In this document: positions 9,497-17,317 of the stretch, in pieces
How the letters are laid out: each line of letters begins with the position of its first letter
Numbering within the stretch: position 1 is the stretch's first letter
Source: CAYJFG01 sp964369405
GTDB lineage: Bacteria; Bacillota; Clostridia; Oscillospirales; Acutalibacteraceae
Reading direction: 5' to 3'
Assembly (NCBI GenBank): GCA_964369405.1
Contig: CAYJGB010000004.1
Span: forward strand, 1 to 64,000
DNA: 64,000 bases
Notes under the pieces: generated by a model
What the model was told of the DNA's origin: nothing
Database searches by the model: none
Seen by the model: the letters and a program-made list of their open reading frames with translations, nothing else
Position numbers and translations under genes: made by a program

Positions 9497-9527
9497 ACGG
9501 ACGAATTTGTATTCGCCCGTTTTTTTT
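9497..9527 (+). terminator. Rho-independent terminator of secG
   Basis: A 10-bp stem with one mismatch (acggacgaat / attcgcccgt, 9497-9520) followed by a run of Ts. Confidence 0.85.
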
Positions 9528-9542
9528 ACGCTTTATAGGCAA

Positions 9543-9640
9543 GTATCATGACGTGAGGCGAATTTTTAAACAGCACAATTTTTTGGAAAAAATTGAGCAA
9601 AACTTTTATGTTATCATGTTTGGGTGTCTTTAAAAATTGA
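9543..9640 (-). repeat. Modular intergenic repeat (family 2)
   Basis: Contains the perfect inverted repeat CAATTTTTTGGAAAAAATTG followed by 'agcaaaacttttatgttatcatg', which matches the reverse complement of the 13.1-kb copy. No gene is visible here. Confidence 0.65.
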
Positions 9641-9704
9641 TTAATTATTAAAAAACTCTTTTAAATTGGAAATTTTTTTGCTATAATATAACGTGAGAAG
9701 TAAT

Positions 9705-9861
9705 ATAGTATATGAACTTTTATTAGTCTTGTCTAGTCGTGTAAAATTTTAAATTGCTGTGTTAAATTTAATAGGAACATGACAATATACCAGTTAAATT
9801 TGCCTTGCACTACAAAATTTAATTTCGACTATCCTAAGACAAATAAAAATCCAAATGCTAT
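9705..9861 (+). mobile_element. MITE-like element with ~45-bp terminal inverted repeats (family 3, copy 1)
   Basis: 157 bp. The left end (9705-9750, atagtatatgaactttt...) and the reverse complement of the right end (9814-9861, atagcatttggattttt...) align over about 45 bp, including ttttatt-gtctt-agtcg and aaatttt. A shortened relative lies at 16746-16837. No open frame and no obvious target-site duplication. It ends 12 bp before the gltX Shine-Dalgarno site, so it forms part of the gltX leader. Confidence 0.7.
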
Positions 9862-9885
9862 AAATTAATTTTGAGGAGTTTTTTT

Positions 9886-11340
9886 ATGTGTAACAAAAAA
9901 GTTAGAACTAGATATGCACCAAGTCCAACTGGGTTTATGCACGTTGGTAATTTACGTACAGCTTTGTACGAATACTTAATAGCTAAATCAGAAAACGGAG
10001 ATTTTGTGCTTAGAATAGAAGATACTGACAGAGAGCGCTTAGTTGATGGTGCAGTAGATATTATATATAATACTTTAAATACTGCTGGAATAATACATGA
10101 CGAAGGCCCAGACAAAGAGGGCGAGTATGGTCCATACGTGCAAAGTGAGCGTAAAGATATGTACTTACCATACGCTTTAAAACTTATTGAAGAAGATAAA
10201 GCATATAGATGTTTCTGTACTAAAGAGCGTTTAGAAGAAATTTCAAAAGACCAAATTGGTGGTGGATACGACGGAAAATGTAGACACCTTTCTAAAGAAG
10301 AAATTGAAAGTAATATATCGCAAGGTATACCTTATGTTATAAGACAAAAAATGCCAACAGACGGTAGTACTACTTTTGAAGACTCAGTATATGGAAGTAT
10401 CACAGTAGAAAACACTGAGCTTCAAGACCAAATTTTAATTAAAACAGACGGATACCCTACTTACAATTTTGCAAATGTTATAGATGACCACACTATGGCA
10501 ATAACTCATGTTGTTAGAGGTAGCGAATATCTAAGCTCAACACCAAAATATAACTTGCTATATCAAGCATTCGATTGGGAAGTACCAACTTACGTACACT
10601 TGCCACTTATTATGGGTAAAGATGAAGAGGGTAATGTGTCTAAACTATCTAAAAGACACGGAAGCACTACCTTTGAAGACTTGATTAACGATGGATATTT
10701 ACCTCAGGCAATAGTTAACTATATTGCATTATTAGGCTGGTGCCCTAAAGATAATCAAGAAGTTTTCACTCTTAAAGAGTTAGAAAACGTGTTTAGTGTA
10801 GATGGTATTAGTAAATCTCCATCAGTATTTGATTATGATAAATTAAGTTGGTTTAACACAGAATATATAAAAGCTATGTCGATAGAAGAGTTTAAAAACG
10901 TAGCTATGCCATATTTTAAAGAAGTTTTTGGAGAAAAAGAAATCAACTATAATATAGTGGCTCAAATACTACAGCAAAGAGTAGTTAAGTTATCTGATAT
11001 TAAAGATATGATAGAATTTTTAAACGAACAGCCAGAATATGAAAAAGAATTATTTGTAAATAAAAAAAGCAAAACTACTCTTGAAAATTCACCTCAGATG
11101 TTAAAGTCAGTTATAGACGCACTAGAAAAAACAGAAGAATGGACACATGACTCAATACACGATACACTAATTGATTTAGCAAAAGAATTAGAAGTTAAAA
11201 ATGGTACTGTAATGTGGCCGGCAAGGATAGGAGTATCAGGAAAAACAGTAACTCCAGGAGGCGCAATAGAAATTTTAGAAATATTAGGAAAAAATGAGTC
11301 AATACTAAGACTTAGAAAAGGGTTATCAAAGTTTGAGTAA
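9886..11340 (+). CDS. gltX: Glutamate--tRNA ligase
   Basis: 484 residues. A class I synthetase that charges tRNA-Glu (and in some bacteria tRNA-Gln) with glutamate in the cytoplasm. The HIGH-like motif is HVGN (19-22), the KMSKS-like motif KLSKR (253-257), and the start RTRYAPSPTG is typical. A zinc-like CFC region (about 107-125) and the C-terminal helical anticodon-binding domain are present. I chose ATG 9886 because an in-frame TTG at 9871 is part of the TGAGGAG ribosome binding site. glnS follows after 17 bp, forming a two-gene operon. No T-box was recognised upstream. Confidence 0.96.
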   Translation: MCNKKVRTRYAPSPTGFMHVGNLRTALYEYLIAKSENGDFVLRIEDTDRERLVDGAVDIIYNTLNTAGIIHDEGPDKEGEYGPYVQSERKDMYLPYALKLIEEDKAYRCFCTKERLEEISKDQIGGGYDGKCRHLSKEEIESNISQGIPYVIRQKMPTDGSTTFEDSVYGSITVENTELQDQILIKTDGYPTYNFANVIDDHTMAITHVVRGSEYLSSTPKYNLLYQAFDWEVPTYVHLPLIMGKDEEGNVSKLSKRHGSTTFEDLINDGYLPQAIVNYIALLGWCPKDNQEVFTLKELENVFSVDGISKSPSVFDYDKLSWFNTEYIKAMSIEEFKNVAMPYFKEVFGEKEINYNIVAQILQQRVVKLSDIKDMIEFLNEQPEYEKELFVNKKSKTTLENSPQMLKSVIDALEKTEEWTHDSIHDTLIDLAKELEVKNGTVMWPARIGVSGKTVTPGGAIEILEILGKNESILRLRKGLSKFE

Positions 11341-11357
11341 TTAGGAGGTACAAAACA

Positions 11358-13028
11358 ATGTCAGAAGAATTAAAAGTGAGTAACGAAAACTTTATACATG
11401 ACTTTATAGACGAAGATATTGCAAAAAATGGACAATTTGAAGGGAAAACAGTGCATACGAGGTTCCCACCAGAGCCAAACGGATATTTACACATCGGTCA
11501 CGCAAAAGCAGTATGTATAAATTTTGGTACAGCACTTAAATATAACGGAATATGCAATTTAAGAATGGACGACACAAACCCTACTAAGGAAGATGTAGAG
11601 TATGTAGAGGCGATAAAAGAGGATATTAAATGGCTTGGATTTGATTGGGACGATAACTTTTATTATGCATCATCGTATTTTGAGCAAATGTATGACTTTG
11701 CAGTTGAGCTAATAAAAAAAGATAAAGCGTATGTGTGTCAGCTAACAGCTCAAGAAATGAGAGATAACAGAGGAGATATAAAAACTCCAGCAAAAAGCCC
11801 ATATAGAGATAGACCAATTGAGGAAAGTCTTGAGCTATTCCAAAAGATGAGAGATGGAGAGTATAGCGACGGAGAAATGACACTTCGTGCAAAAATAGAT
11901 TTAGCGTCTGGCAACTTCAATATGCGTGACCCAGCACTATACAGAATTAACAGGATAAAACATCACTCAACAGGTGATAAGTGGTGCATTTATCCTATGT
12001 ATGATTTTGCTCACCCTATAGAAGATGCAATCGAGGGTATAACACATTCTTTATGCTCACTTGAGTTTGAAGACCACAGACCACTTTATGATTGGGTAAT
12101 AGAAAACATATCATCACCATGTGTACCAAGACAAATAGAGTTTGCAAGACTCGGAATAAACAACACAGTAATGAGCAAAAGAAAACTAAGAAAACTTGTA
12201 GAAGAAAAATATGTATCAGGTTGGGACGACCCTAGAATGCCAACACTTAGTGGGCTTAGAAGAAGAGGTTACACACCTACATCAATAAGAAATTTCTGCG
12301 ATAGAATAGGCGTTTCTAAAGTAAGCAGTGTAGTTGATTATGGATTTTTAGAGTATTGTTTAAGAGAAGATTTAAACGAAACAGCTCAAAGGGTAATGGT
12401 AGTATTAGACCCAATAAAACTAATAATAACCAATTACGAAGTGGGCAGAGTTGAAGAGTTTGAGGTTGAAAACAATCCAAACAGAGAAGAAGACGGAAAA
12501 AGAACAATAACATTTTCAAGAGAACTGTATATAGAGCGTGACGACTTTATGGAAGAGCCTGCAAGAAAGTATTTCAGACTATACCCAGAAAATGAAGTAA
12601 GATTAAAATCGACATATATTGTAAAATGCACAGGGTGCAAAAAAGACGAGAACGGCAATGTAGTAGAAGTATATGCAACCTACGACAAAGACAGCCGAGG
12701 AGGAAATGCAAAAGACGGACGCAAAATAAAAGGTACAATCCATTGGGTAGATGCAAACACAGCAGTAAATGCAACAGTAAATCAATATGATAATTTATTT
12801 ACAGTGCCAGACCCAGAAAGTGGAGAAAGAAACTTTATAGATTTTGTAAATCCAAATTCATTAGTAACGCTAACAAATTGTAAAGCAGAAAGCACACTTG
12901 CAAAAGTAAAAGCACCAAAAAGCTTTCAATTTATGAGATTAGGATATTTTTGTCTAGACAAAGAGTCAACAGAAGAAAATATAATTTTCAATAGAAGTGT
13001 AACATTAAAAGGAACGTATAAACCATAA
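11358..13028 (+). CDS. glnS: Glutamine--tRNA ligase
   Basis: 556 residues, full length for bacterial GlnRS, which charges tRNA-Gln directly. RFPPEPNGYLHIGHAK carries HIGH (45-48); the KMSKS-like motif is VMSKR (271-275). The catalytic core is followed by the two beta-barrel anticodon domains (about 345-550). An AGGAGG site lies before the ATG. GlnRS is patchy in Firmicutes, where many species instead use GatCAB; it is thought to have spread by horizontal transfer. Its placement directly after gltX suggests joint control of Glu and Gln charging. Confidence 0.96.
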   Translation: MSEELKVSNENFIHDFIDEDIAKNGQFEGKTVHTRFPPEPNGYLHIGHAKAVCINFGTALKYNGICNLRMDDTNPTKEDVEYVEAIKEDIKWLGFDWDDNFYYASSYFEQMYDFAVELIKKDKAYVCQLTAQEMRDNRGDIKTPAKSPYRDRPIEESLELFQKMRDGEYSDGEMTLRAKIDLASGNFNMRDPALYRINRIKHHSTGDKWCIYPMYDFAHPIEDAIEGITHSLCSLEFEDHRPLYDWVIENISSPCVPRQIEFARLGINNTVMSKRKLRKLVEEKYVSGWDDPRMPTLSGLRRRGYTPTSIRNFCDRIGVSKVSSVVDYGFLEYCLREDLNETAQRVMVVLDPIKLIITNYEVGRVEEFEVENNPNREEDGKRTITFSRELYIERDDFMEEPARKYFRLYPENEVRLKSTYIVKCTGCKKDENGNVVEVYATYDKDSRGGNAKDGRKIKGTIHWVDANTAVNATVNQYDNLFTVPDPESGERNFIDFVNPNSLVTLTNCKAESTLAKVKAPKSFQFMRLGYFCLDKESTEENIIFNRSVTLKGTYKP

Positions 13029-13044
13029 GAAGAACAACATTAAT

Positions 13045-13082
13045 AATAGGACGGATTTTATATCCGTCCTATTATTTTATTA
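13045..13082 (+). terminator. Terminator of gltX-glnS
   Basis: Perfect 12-bp stem (aataggacggat / atccgtcctatt, 13045-13073) with a 5-nt loop and a short T-rich tail. Confidence 0.85.
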
Positions 13083-13340
13083 TATCATACCTAAAACGTG
13101 ACAACATAAAAGGTTTACTCAATTTTATCACACTCTAATCGTTAGCAACACAAAAGTTTTACTCAATTTTTTTCAAAAAATTGTGGGGTTTGAGGCAACT
13201 CCTCAAGGTCTTGTCCTTGACCTTTAGCCTCTGCGATTTTTTGAGGGTGAATTTTTCTCCAAAGGAGAAAAAGAGGGTACTTTTTTCGCAAAAAAATGTA
13301 CCCTTAGTCATAGTTTGATTTTAAAAAAATTTTAAATGAT
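13083..13340 (+). repeat. Large copy of modular hairpin repeat (family 2)
   Basis: Two tandem units (acgtgacaacataaaaggtttactcaatttt, then cacaaaagttttactcaattttttt...) are followed by small palindromes: tgaggcaactcctca, aaggtcttgtccttgacctt, ttctccaaaggagaa and agggtac...gtaccct. The reverse complement of 34745-35005 matches through most of this. No gene is visible in it. Confidence 0.7.
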
Positions 13341-13343
13341 ATT

Positions 13344-13373
13344 AGTAGAGGAACATTCCATATGCTCCCTTCA
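13344..13373. repeat. Fragment of MITE-like family 1 (palindrome only)
   Basis: agtagaggaacattccatatgctccct matches the central palindrome of the family 1 elements; no terminal repeats remain. Confidence 0.55.
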
Positions 13374-13512
13374 GTTTTGCAAAATTCCCAAACAATTTAT
13401 AACATAAAAAAATTATATAACATATTGCACTTTACAATTTATTACCAATAATATATAATTATTTTAACAGTGTATTTTAATAGACTAAATTAAATTTATG
13501 GAGGATTATATT

Positions 13513-14331
13513 TTGAAGAGGTTTTTAGCTATATTTATTTGTACAATTTTAATTTTAACAATGATGTTGTCTGGTTGTAGTAATTCACAAGACACTCAAA
13601 ATGAGGATAAGCTTGTAGTAGGTATGGAACTTGCATACCCTCCTTTTGAAACAAAAGATGACGATGGTAACCCAACAGGTGTTAGCGTAGATATAATAAA
13701 AGCGTTTGGTGAAGAAGTAGGCAAAGAAGTTGAAATAGTAAACACTGCGTGGGACGGTTTAATACCATCATTGCAAACAGATAAAATAGATTTAATAATA
13801 TCATCTATGACTATAACAGAAGAAAGACAAAAAGATGTTGATTTTTCTGACCCATATGCAAACGCAATGCTTGCACTTCTTGTAAATAAAGACTCTGAGG
13901 TTGAAACAGCTGAAGATTTGAATAAAGAAGGTATGGTAATAGCTGTCAAAACAGGGTCAACAGGACATATATACGCACAAGAAAACTTTACAAATGCCAC
14001 AGTAAACGTATTTACTGATGAAAGTGCGTGTGTTACAGAAGTTTCTCAAGGCAAGGCAGATGCTTTTATATATGACCAACTTACAATATATAGAAACAAT
14101 CAAGAAAATTTAGATACTACAAAAGCAATATATATACCTTTTCAAGATGTTGAAAACTGGGGAATTGCTGTTAAAAAGGGAAACACTGAGTTACTAAATG
14201 AATTAAATGACTTTATTGATAAATTCAGTCAAGAAGGTGGGTTTGATGAAATATCAGAAAAATACTTAAAAGAGGAGAAAGAAGCGTTTGATAAACTAAA
14301 CTTTAAATGGTTCTTTGATTTAAGTCAATGA
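13513..14331 (+). CDS. Amino-acid ABC transporter substrate-binding lipoprotein
   Basis: 272 residues. Lipoprotein signal with lipobox LSGC (Cys22), so it is tethered to the outer face of the membrane. The rest is a family 3 (SBP_bac_3) polar amino-acid binding protein: LVVGMELAYPPFE at the start, DGLIPSLQTDKIDLIISSMTIT and DFSDPY motifs, and a C-terminal WGIAVKKGN motif. The precise amino acid cannot be read. I chose TTG 13513 because the upstream ATG (13498) overlaps the GGAGGA ribosome binding site. It is the first gene of a four-gene operon; its stop overlaps the permease start (ATGA). Confidence 0.92.
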   Translation: MKRFLAIFICTILILTMMLSGCSNSQDTQNEDKLVVGMELAYPPFETKDDDGNPTGVSVDIIKAFGEEVGKEVEIVNTAWDGLIPSLQTDKIDLIISSMTITEERQKDVDFSDPYANAMLALLVNKDSEVETAEDLNKEGMVIAVKTGSTGHIYAQENFTNATVNVFTDESACVTEVSQGKADAFIYDQLTIYRNNQENLDTTKAIYIPFQDVENWGIAVKKGNTELLNELNDFIDKFSQEGGFDEISEKYLKEEKEAFDKLNFKWFFDLSQ

Positions 14332-15101
14332 GTGTATTAACAGCAAAAGGAAATAAAATATCACCATTAAAAGCGTCGTTTAATATATTATTGCTTACAA
14401 TTATATTAGTAACTGTTTTTTGGTTTGCGTTGTCTAGAGTTGGCATTGCATTTGATTTTTCGTTCTTAAATCAATATAGCGTACGAATAATCGACGGGTT
14501 TTTAATGACATTATATATTAGTTTAGCTAGCTTAGGTCTTAGTTTACTAATTGGTATATTAAGTGCGTTGCTACATTCTAGTAACATATTAGTCTTAAGA
14601 TACCTCTCTAAATTTTACGTTGCTATCATAAGAGGAACTCCACTTATTGTACAAATATATTTGTTTTTCTATATTGTTGGTACTGCTTTTGGTATGGATA
14701 ATAGATTTCTAAGTGGTGTTATTATTCTCTCTGTTTTTGAGGGTGCCTATATCAGCGAAATTATTAGAGGTAGCCTTTCTTCAATAGATAAAACTCAAAT
14801 TGAAGCAGGAAAAGCTGTCGGTTTTACTAAAACTCAATCGCTTAGATATATTATACTCCCTCAACTCATCACTAGAACTTTACCGGCTTTGTCTGGTCAG
14901 TTCGCTTCTATTATAAAGGACTCATCTCTTCTTTCTATAATCGCTTTAGTTGAGCTTACTCAAACTATCAGAGAGATAACATCTATAAATTATAAATTGT
15001 TTGAAGCATACTTTGTATTAGGTATTTTATATTTGGCTTTAACATTGCCGATAAGTCTTTTTAGCAAGCGAATGGAAAGGAAATTTGTTTATGAAAATTA
15101 A
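14328..15101 (+). CDS. Amino-acid ABC transporter permease
   Basis: 257 residues with about five to six membrane helices. It belongs to the HisM/GlnP polar amino-acid family: GFLMTLYISLASLGLSL at the start of the core, RGTPLIVQIYL, and the EAA loop EAGKAVGFTKTQSLRYIILPQ that contacts the ATPase. Its start overlaps the stop of the binding-protein gene by four bases (ATGA), and its end overlaps the ATPase gene by 11 bases, so translation is coupled. Confidence 0.94.
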   Translation: MSVLTAKGNKISPLKASFNILLLTIILVTVFWFALSRVGIAFDFSFLNQYSVRIIDGFLMTLYISLASLGLSLLIGILSALLHSSNILVLRYLSKFYVAIIRGTPLIVQIYLFFYIVGTAFGMDNRFLSGVIILSVFEGAYISEIIRGSLSSIDKTQIEAGKAVGFTKTQSLRYIILPQLITRTLPALSGQFASIIKDSSLLSIIALVELTQTIREITSINYKLFEAYFVLGILYLALTLPISLFSKRMERKFVYEN

Positions 15102-15810
15102 AATAGACAATTTAACTAAGACTTATGACTACAATGTTTTGAATAAGTTAAATATTGATGATGATGTAAATACACTTGCTCTCATAGGTCGTTCAGGTTG
15201 TGGAAAGTCCACTTTATTACGAATTTTAGGAGGATTAGAGCCTAAGTCTAGTGGCAAGATTTATATTGATGATATAGAAGTTGATGAAACTGTAGAATAT
15301 AGAAGAAAAATTGGTTTTGTATTTCAACAAGCAGGGTTATTTTCTCATTTAAGTGCAATAGAAAATATTACACTACCACTTATAAAAGTTCATAATCATA
15401 CTCAAAAAGATGCTCAAGATATTGCAATGGACTTATTAAAGAGGTTTGGGCTAGAAAAAGAAGCTAAAAAACGCCCGATACAGTTATCAGGAGGACAAAA
15501 ACAAAGAATATCAATCGCAAGAGCAGTAGCACCAAAACCTAAGATATTGTTTTTAGATGAGCCTACATCAGCACTAGACCCAGAGTATACGGCAGAAGTC
15601 CTCAATATGGTAAACGAGTTAAAAGATGAAGACTTATCGTTTATAATAGCTACTCACGAAATGGGTTTTGCATTACATTCGTGTCAAAAAGTAGCGTTCA
15701 TGGACGAGGGTAAAATTTTAGAGTATGGAGAAAGCAAACAAATTTTTTCTAACCCACAAACTGAGCAGTTAAAAACATTTTTATCTAAGCTATTAAAATG
15801 GAAGGTTTAA
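15091..15810 (+). CDS. Amino-acid ABC transporter ATP-binding protein
   Basis: 239 residues, the normal GlnQ/HisP size. Walker A GRSGCGKST (33-41), signature LSGGQ (132-136), Walker B ILFLDEP (152-158, Asp156-Glu157) and the H-loop His in ATHEMGFA are intact. It powers import through the adjacent permease. ATG 15091 is preferred over TTG 15085 because it is well spaced from GGAAAGG. The operon continues 4 bp later with an ATP-grasp gene. Confidence 0.95.
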   Translation: MKIKIDNLTKTYDYNVLNKLNIDDDVNTLALIGRSGCGKSTLLRILGGLEPKSSGKIYIDDIEVDETVEYRRKIGFVFQQAGLFSHLSAIENITLPLIKVHNHTQKDAQDIAMDLLKRFGLEKEAKKRPIQLSGGQKQRISIARAVAPKPKILFLDEPTSALDPEYTAEVLNMVNELKDEDLSFIIATHEMGFALHSCQKVAFMDEGKILEYGESKQIFSNPQTEQLKTFLSKLLKWKV

Positions 15811-15814
15811 AGAT

Positions 15815-16681
15815 ATGGATATAGGAATATTATACGAATCAAAAGAATGGTCAAGTTATCAGCTTCAAAAAGAGATTGAAAAACTAGGAATAAAAGCTGA
15901 TTTAATATATATGGAAGATGATATAAAATTGGAGCATATATCAAAGTATAAAATGTTAGTGAGTAGAGTTTTTGCAAGTGCGATTTTTAGAAATCACCAT
16001 AAGGCTTTAAAACAGATGGAAAAGGTAATTGATATTGTAGAAAAGAACAATATACTAATGATAAACAGTGCAAAAGCTCATCTCTACGAAATTGATAAAC
16101 AGCTATCAACAAATGTGCTTAGAGATAACAATATAAGTGTACCAGATGTTTATGGTGTATTTACAAAAAAAGAGCTACTATATTTTAACAAAGAAATAGA
16201 ATATCCGTGTATAATAAAACCTAATTGTGGAGGAAGAACAAATGCAACATTTATAATAAACAATAGGGAAGAGTTATATCAAAAGGTAACTCAAGCACCA
16301 GATATAAAATATATAATGCAAAAATATATTTACCCTGAATATGGATTTATAACACGTGTTGAAGTGATTGATAATGAATGTAAGTCGATACTAAAAAGAA
16401 GTGTAGTAAAAAATGGATTGTCTGCGTACAATCTAGGCTCAACATATAGTTGTTATGATGATTGCAGAGAAGAAATTAAAACAACAGCAATAAAAGCTAT
16501 GAACATACTAGAAATTGAATGTGGAAGTATGGATATAGCAGAGAACAGCAGTGGATACTATATATTTGATGTCAATTCTGTATCAAATGCATCGCAAGAC
16601 AATAAAGAGGACTTTAAATTTGATTTAATTAAAGAAACAGCATTATATATAGTGGATAAATATAAGCAGATTAAAAATTGA
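15815..16681 (+). CDS. ATP-grasp family ligase (RimK-like), substrate unknown
   Basis: 288 residues. The N-terminal Rossmann-like region (about 1-90) contains MINSAKAHLYEIDKQLST, a typical RimK/LysX-like entry to the ATP-grasp fold. It is followed by CIIKPNCGGRT (nucleotide-binding Lys and glycine loop), MQKYIYPEYGF and the metal-binding end YYIFDVNSVSN (Asp and Asn). The family joins an amino group to a carboxylate using ATP; RimK, LysX and dipeptide ligases are relatives. It lies 4 bp after the ABC ATPase and ends at the operon terminator, so it most likely works on the imported amino acid or a peptide made from it. No carrier protein is nearby. The reaction itself cannot be stated. Confidence 0.8.
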   Translation: MDIGILYESKEWSSYQLQKEIEKLGIKADLIYMEDDIKLEHISKYKMLVSRVFASAIFRNHHKALKQMEKVIDIVEKNNILMINSAKAHLYEIDKQLSTNVLRDNNISVPDVYGVFTKKELLYFNKEIEYPCIIKPNCGGRTNATFIINNREELYQKVTQAPDIKYIMQKYIYPEYGFITRVEVIDNECKSILKRSVVKNGLSAYNLGSTYSCYDDCREEIKTTAIKAMNILEIECGSMDIAENSSGYYIFDVNSVSNASQDNKEDFKFDLIKETALYIVDKYKQIKN

Positions 16682-16710
16682 ATATAGTATTATAATATCA
16701 AGATGTAAAA

Positions 16711-16742
16711 GAGGACTGTTTTATTAGACAGTCCTCTTTTGT
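16711..16742 (+). terminator. Terminator of the ABC/ATP-grasp operon
   Basis: Perfect 9-bp stem (gaggactgt / acagtcctc, 16711-16736) followed by TTTTG. Confidence 0.88.
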
Positions 16743-16745
16743 CTT

Positions 16746-16837
16746 ATAGCATATGAATTTTTATTATTCTTGTTTAGCTGTCTAAAATTTAATTTCGACT
16801 ATACTAAGACAAATAAAAATAAAAATCCAAATGCTGT
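16746..16837 (+). mobile_element. MITE-like element with terminal inverted repeats (family 3, copy 2)
   Basis: 92 bp. The left end (atagcatatgaatttttatt) and right end (ctaagacaaataaaaat ... ccaaatgctgt) match both ends of the 9705-9861 element, with about 65 bp of its interior missing. It starts directly after the terminator T run. The following stretch to about 17200 is AT-rich and I see no gene in it. Confidence 0.68.
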
Positions 16838-17222
16838 AATAAAAACATAATGAATAATGATGATTTAGTTTAAATTAAATTAAGAGGTAAAGAGAGTAAA
16901 GATAATTCAATAAAAATGACAATATCAAAATAGTTATATTAAAATATCAAATCGAAAATTTATCATAAAATCGTTTTAGTGAAGAGATATAAGCGAGTAA
17001 ATAATTCATAGTTTTAACATTTTGTTCATATTTGATATAATGCACAAAAGAAATATATCCGATTTTTATTGCAATAACACATAAATATTGAATTTTATTG
17101 TTAAAAATCGCAAATTCAACATAAATGCTTGTGCAATACATCTAAAAACATACAACAAACATATGCTATATTGACAAAATAATAAAACCTGTTCCTTGTG
17201 CGAATTGTTCATAGTTTGTTAA

Positions 17223-17251
17223 TTGACTTTGAGTTCTCTGCATTGTATACT
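17223..17251 (+). promoter_or_regulatory. Sigma-A promoter of the starch-binding protein gene
   Basis: TTGACT (17223-17228), exact 17-bp spacer, TATACT (17246-17251). The transcript leader of about 60 nt contains two TTCGAA boxes (17261-17279) that could form a small hairpin. Confidence 0.7.
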
Positions 17252-17317
17252 AGTTACAGTTCGAATGTGAGGTTCGAAAAACAAAAAAATACAAAAAACA
17301 AAAGGAGAACAAAGAAG

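Noticed and set aside
9640..9885. T-box riboswitch before gltX (also considered before proS and leuC)
   Set aside because: No AGGGTGG/NACCGCG-type T-box sequence or specifier stem could be found in these leaders.
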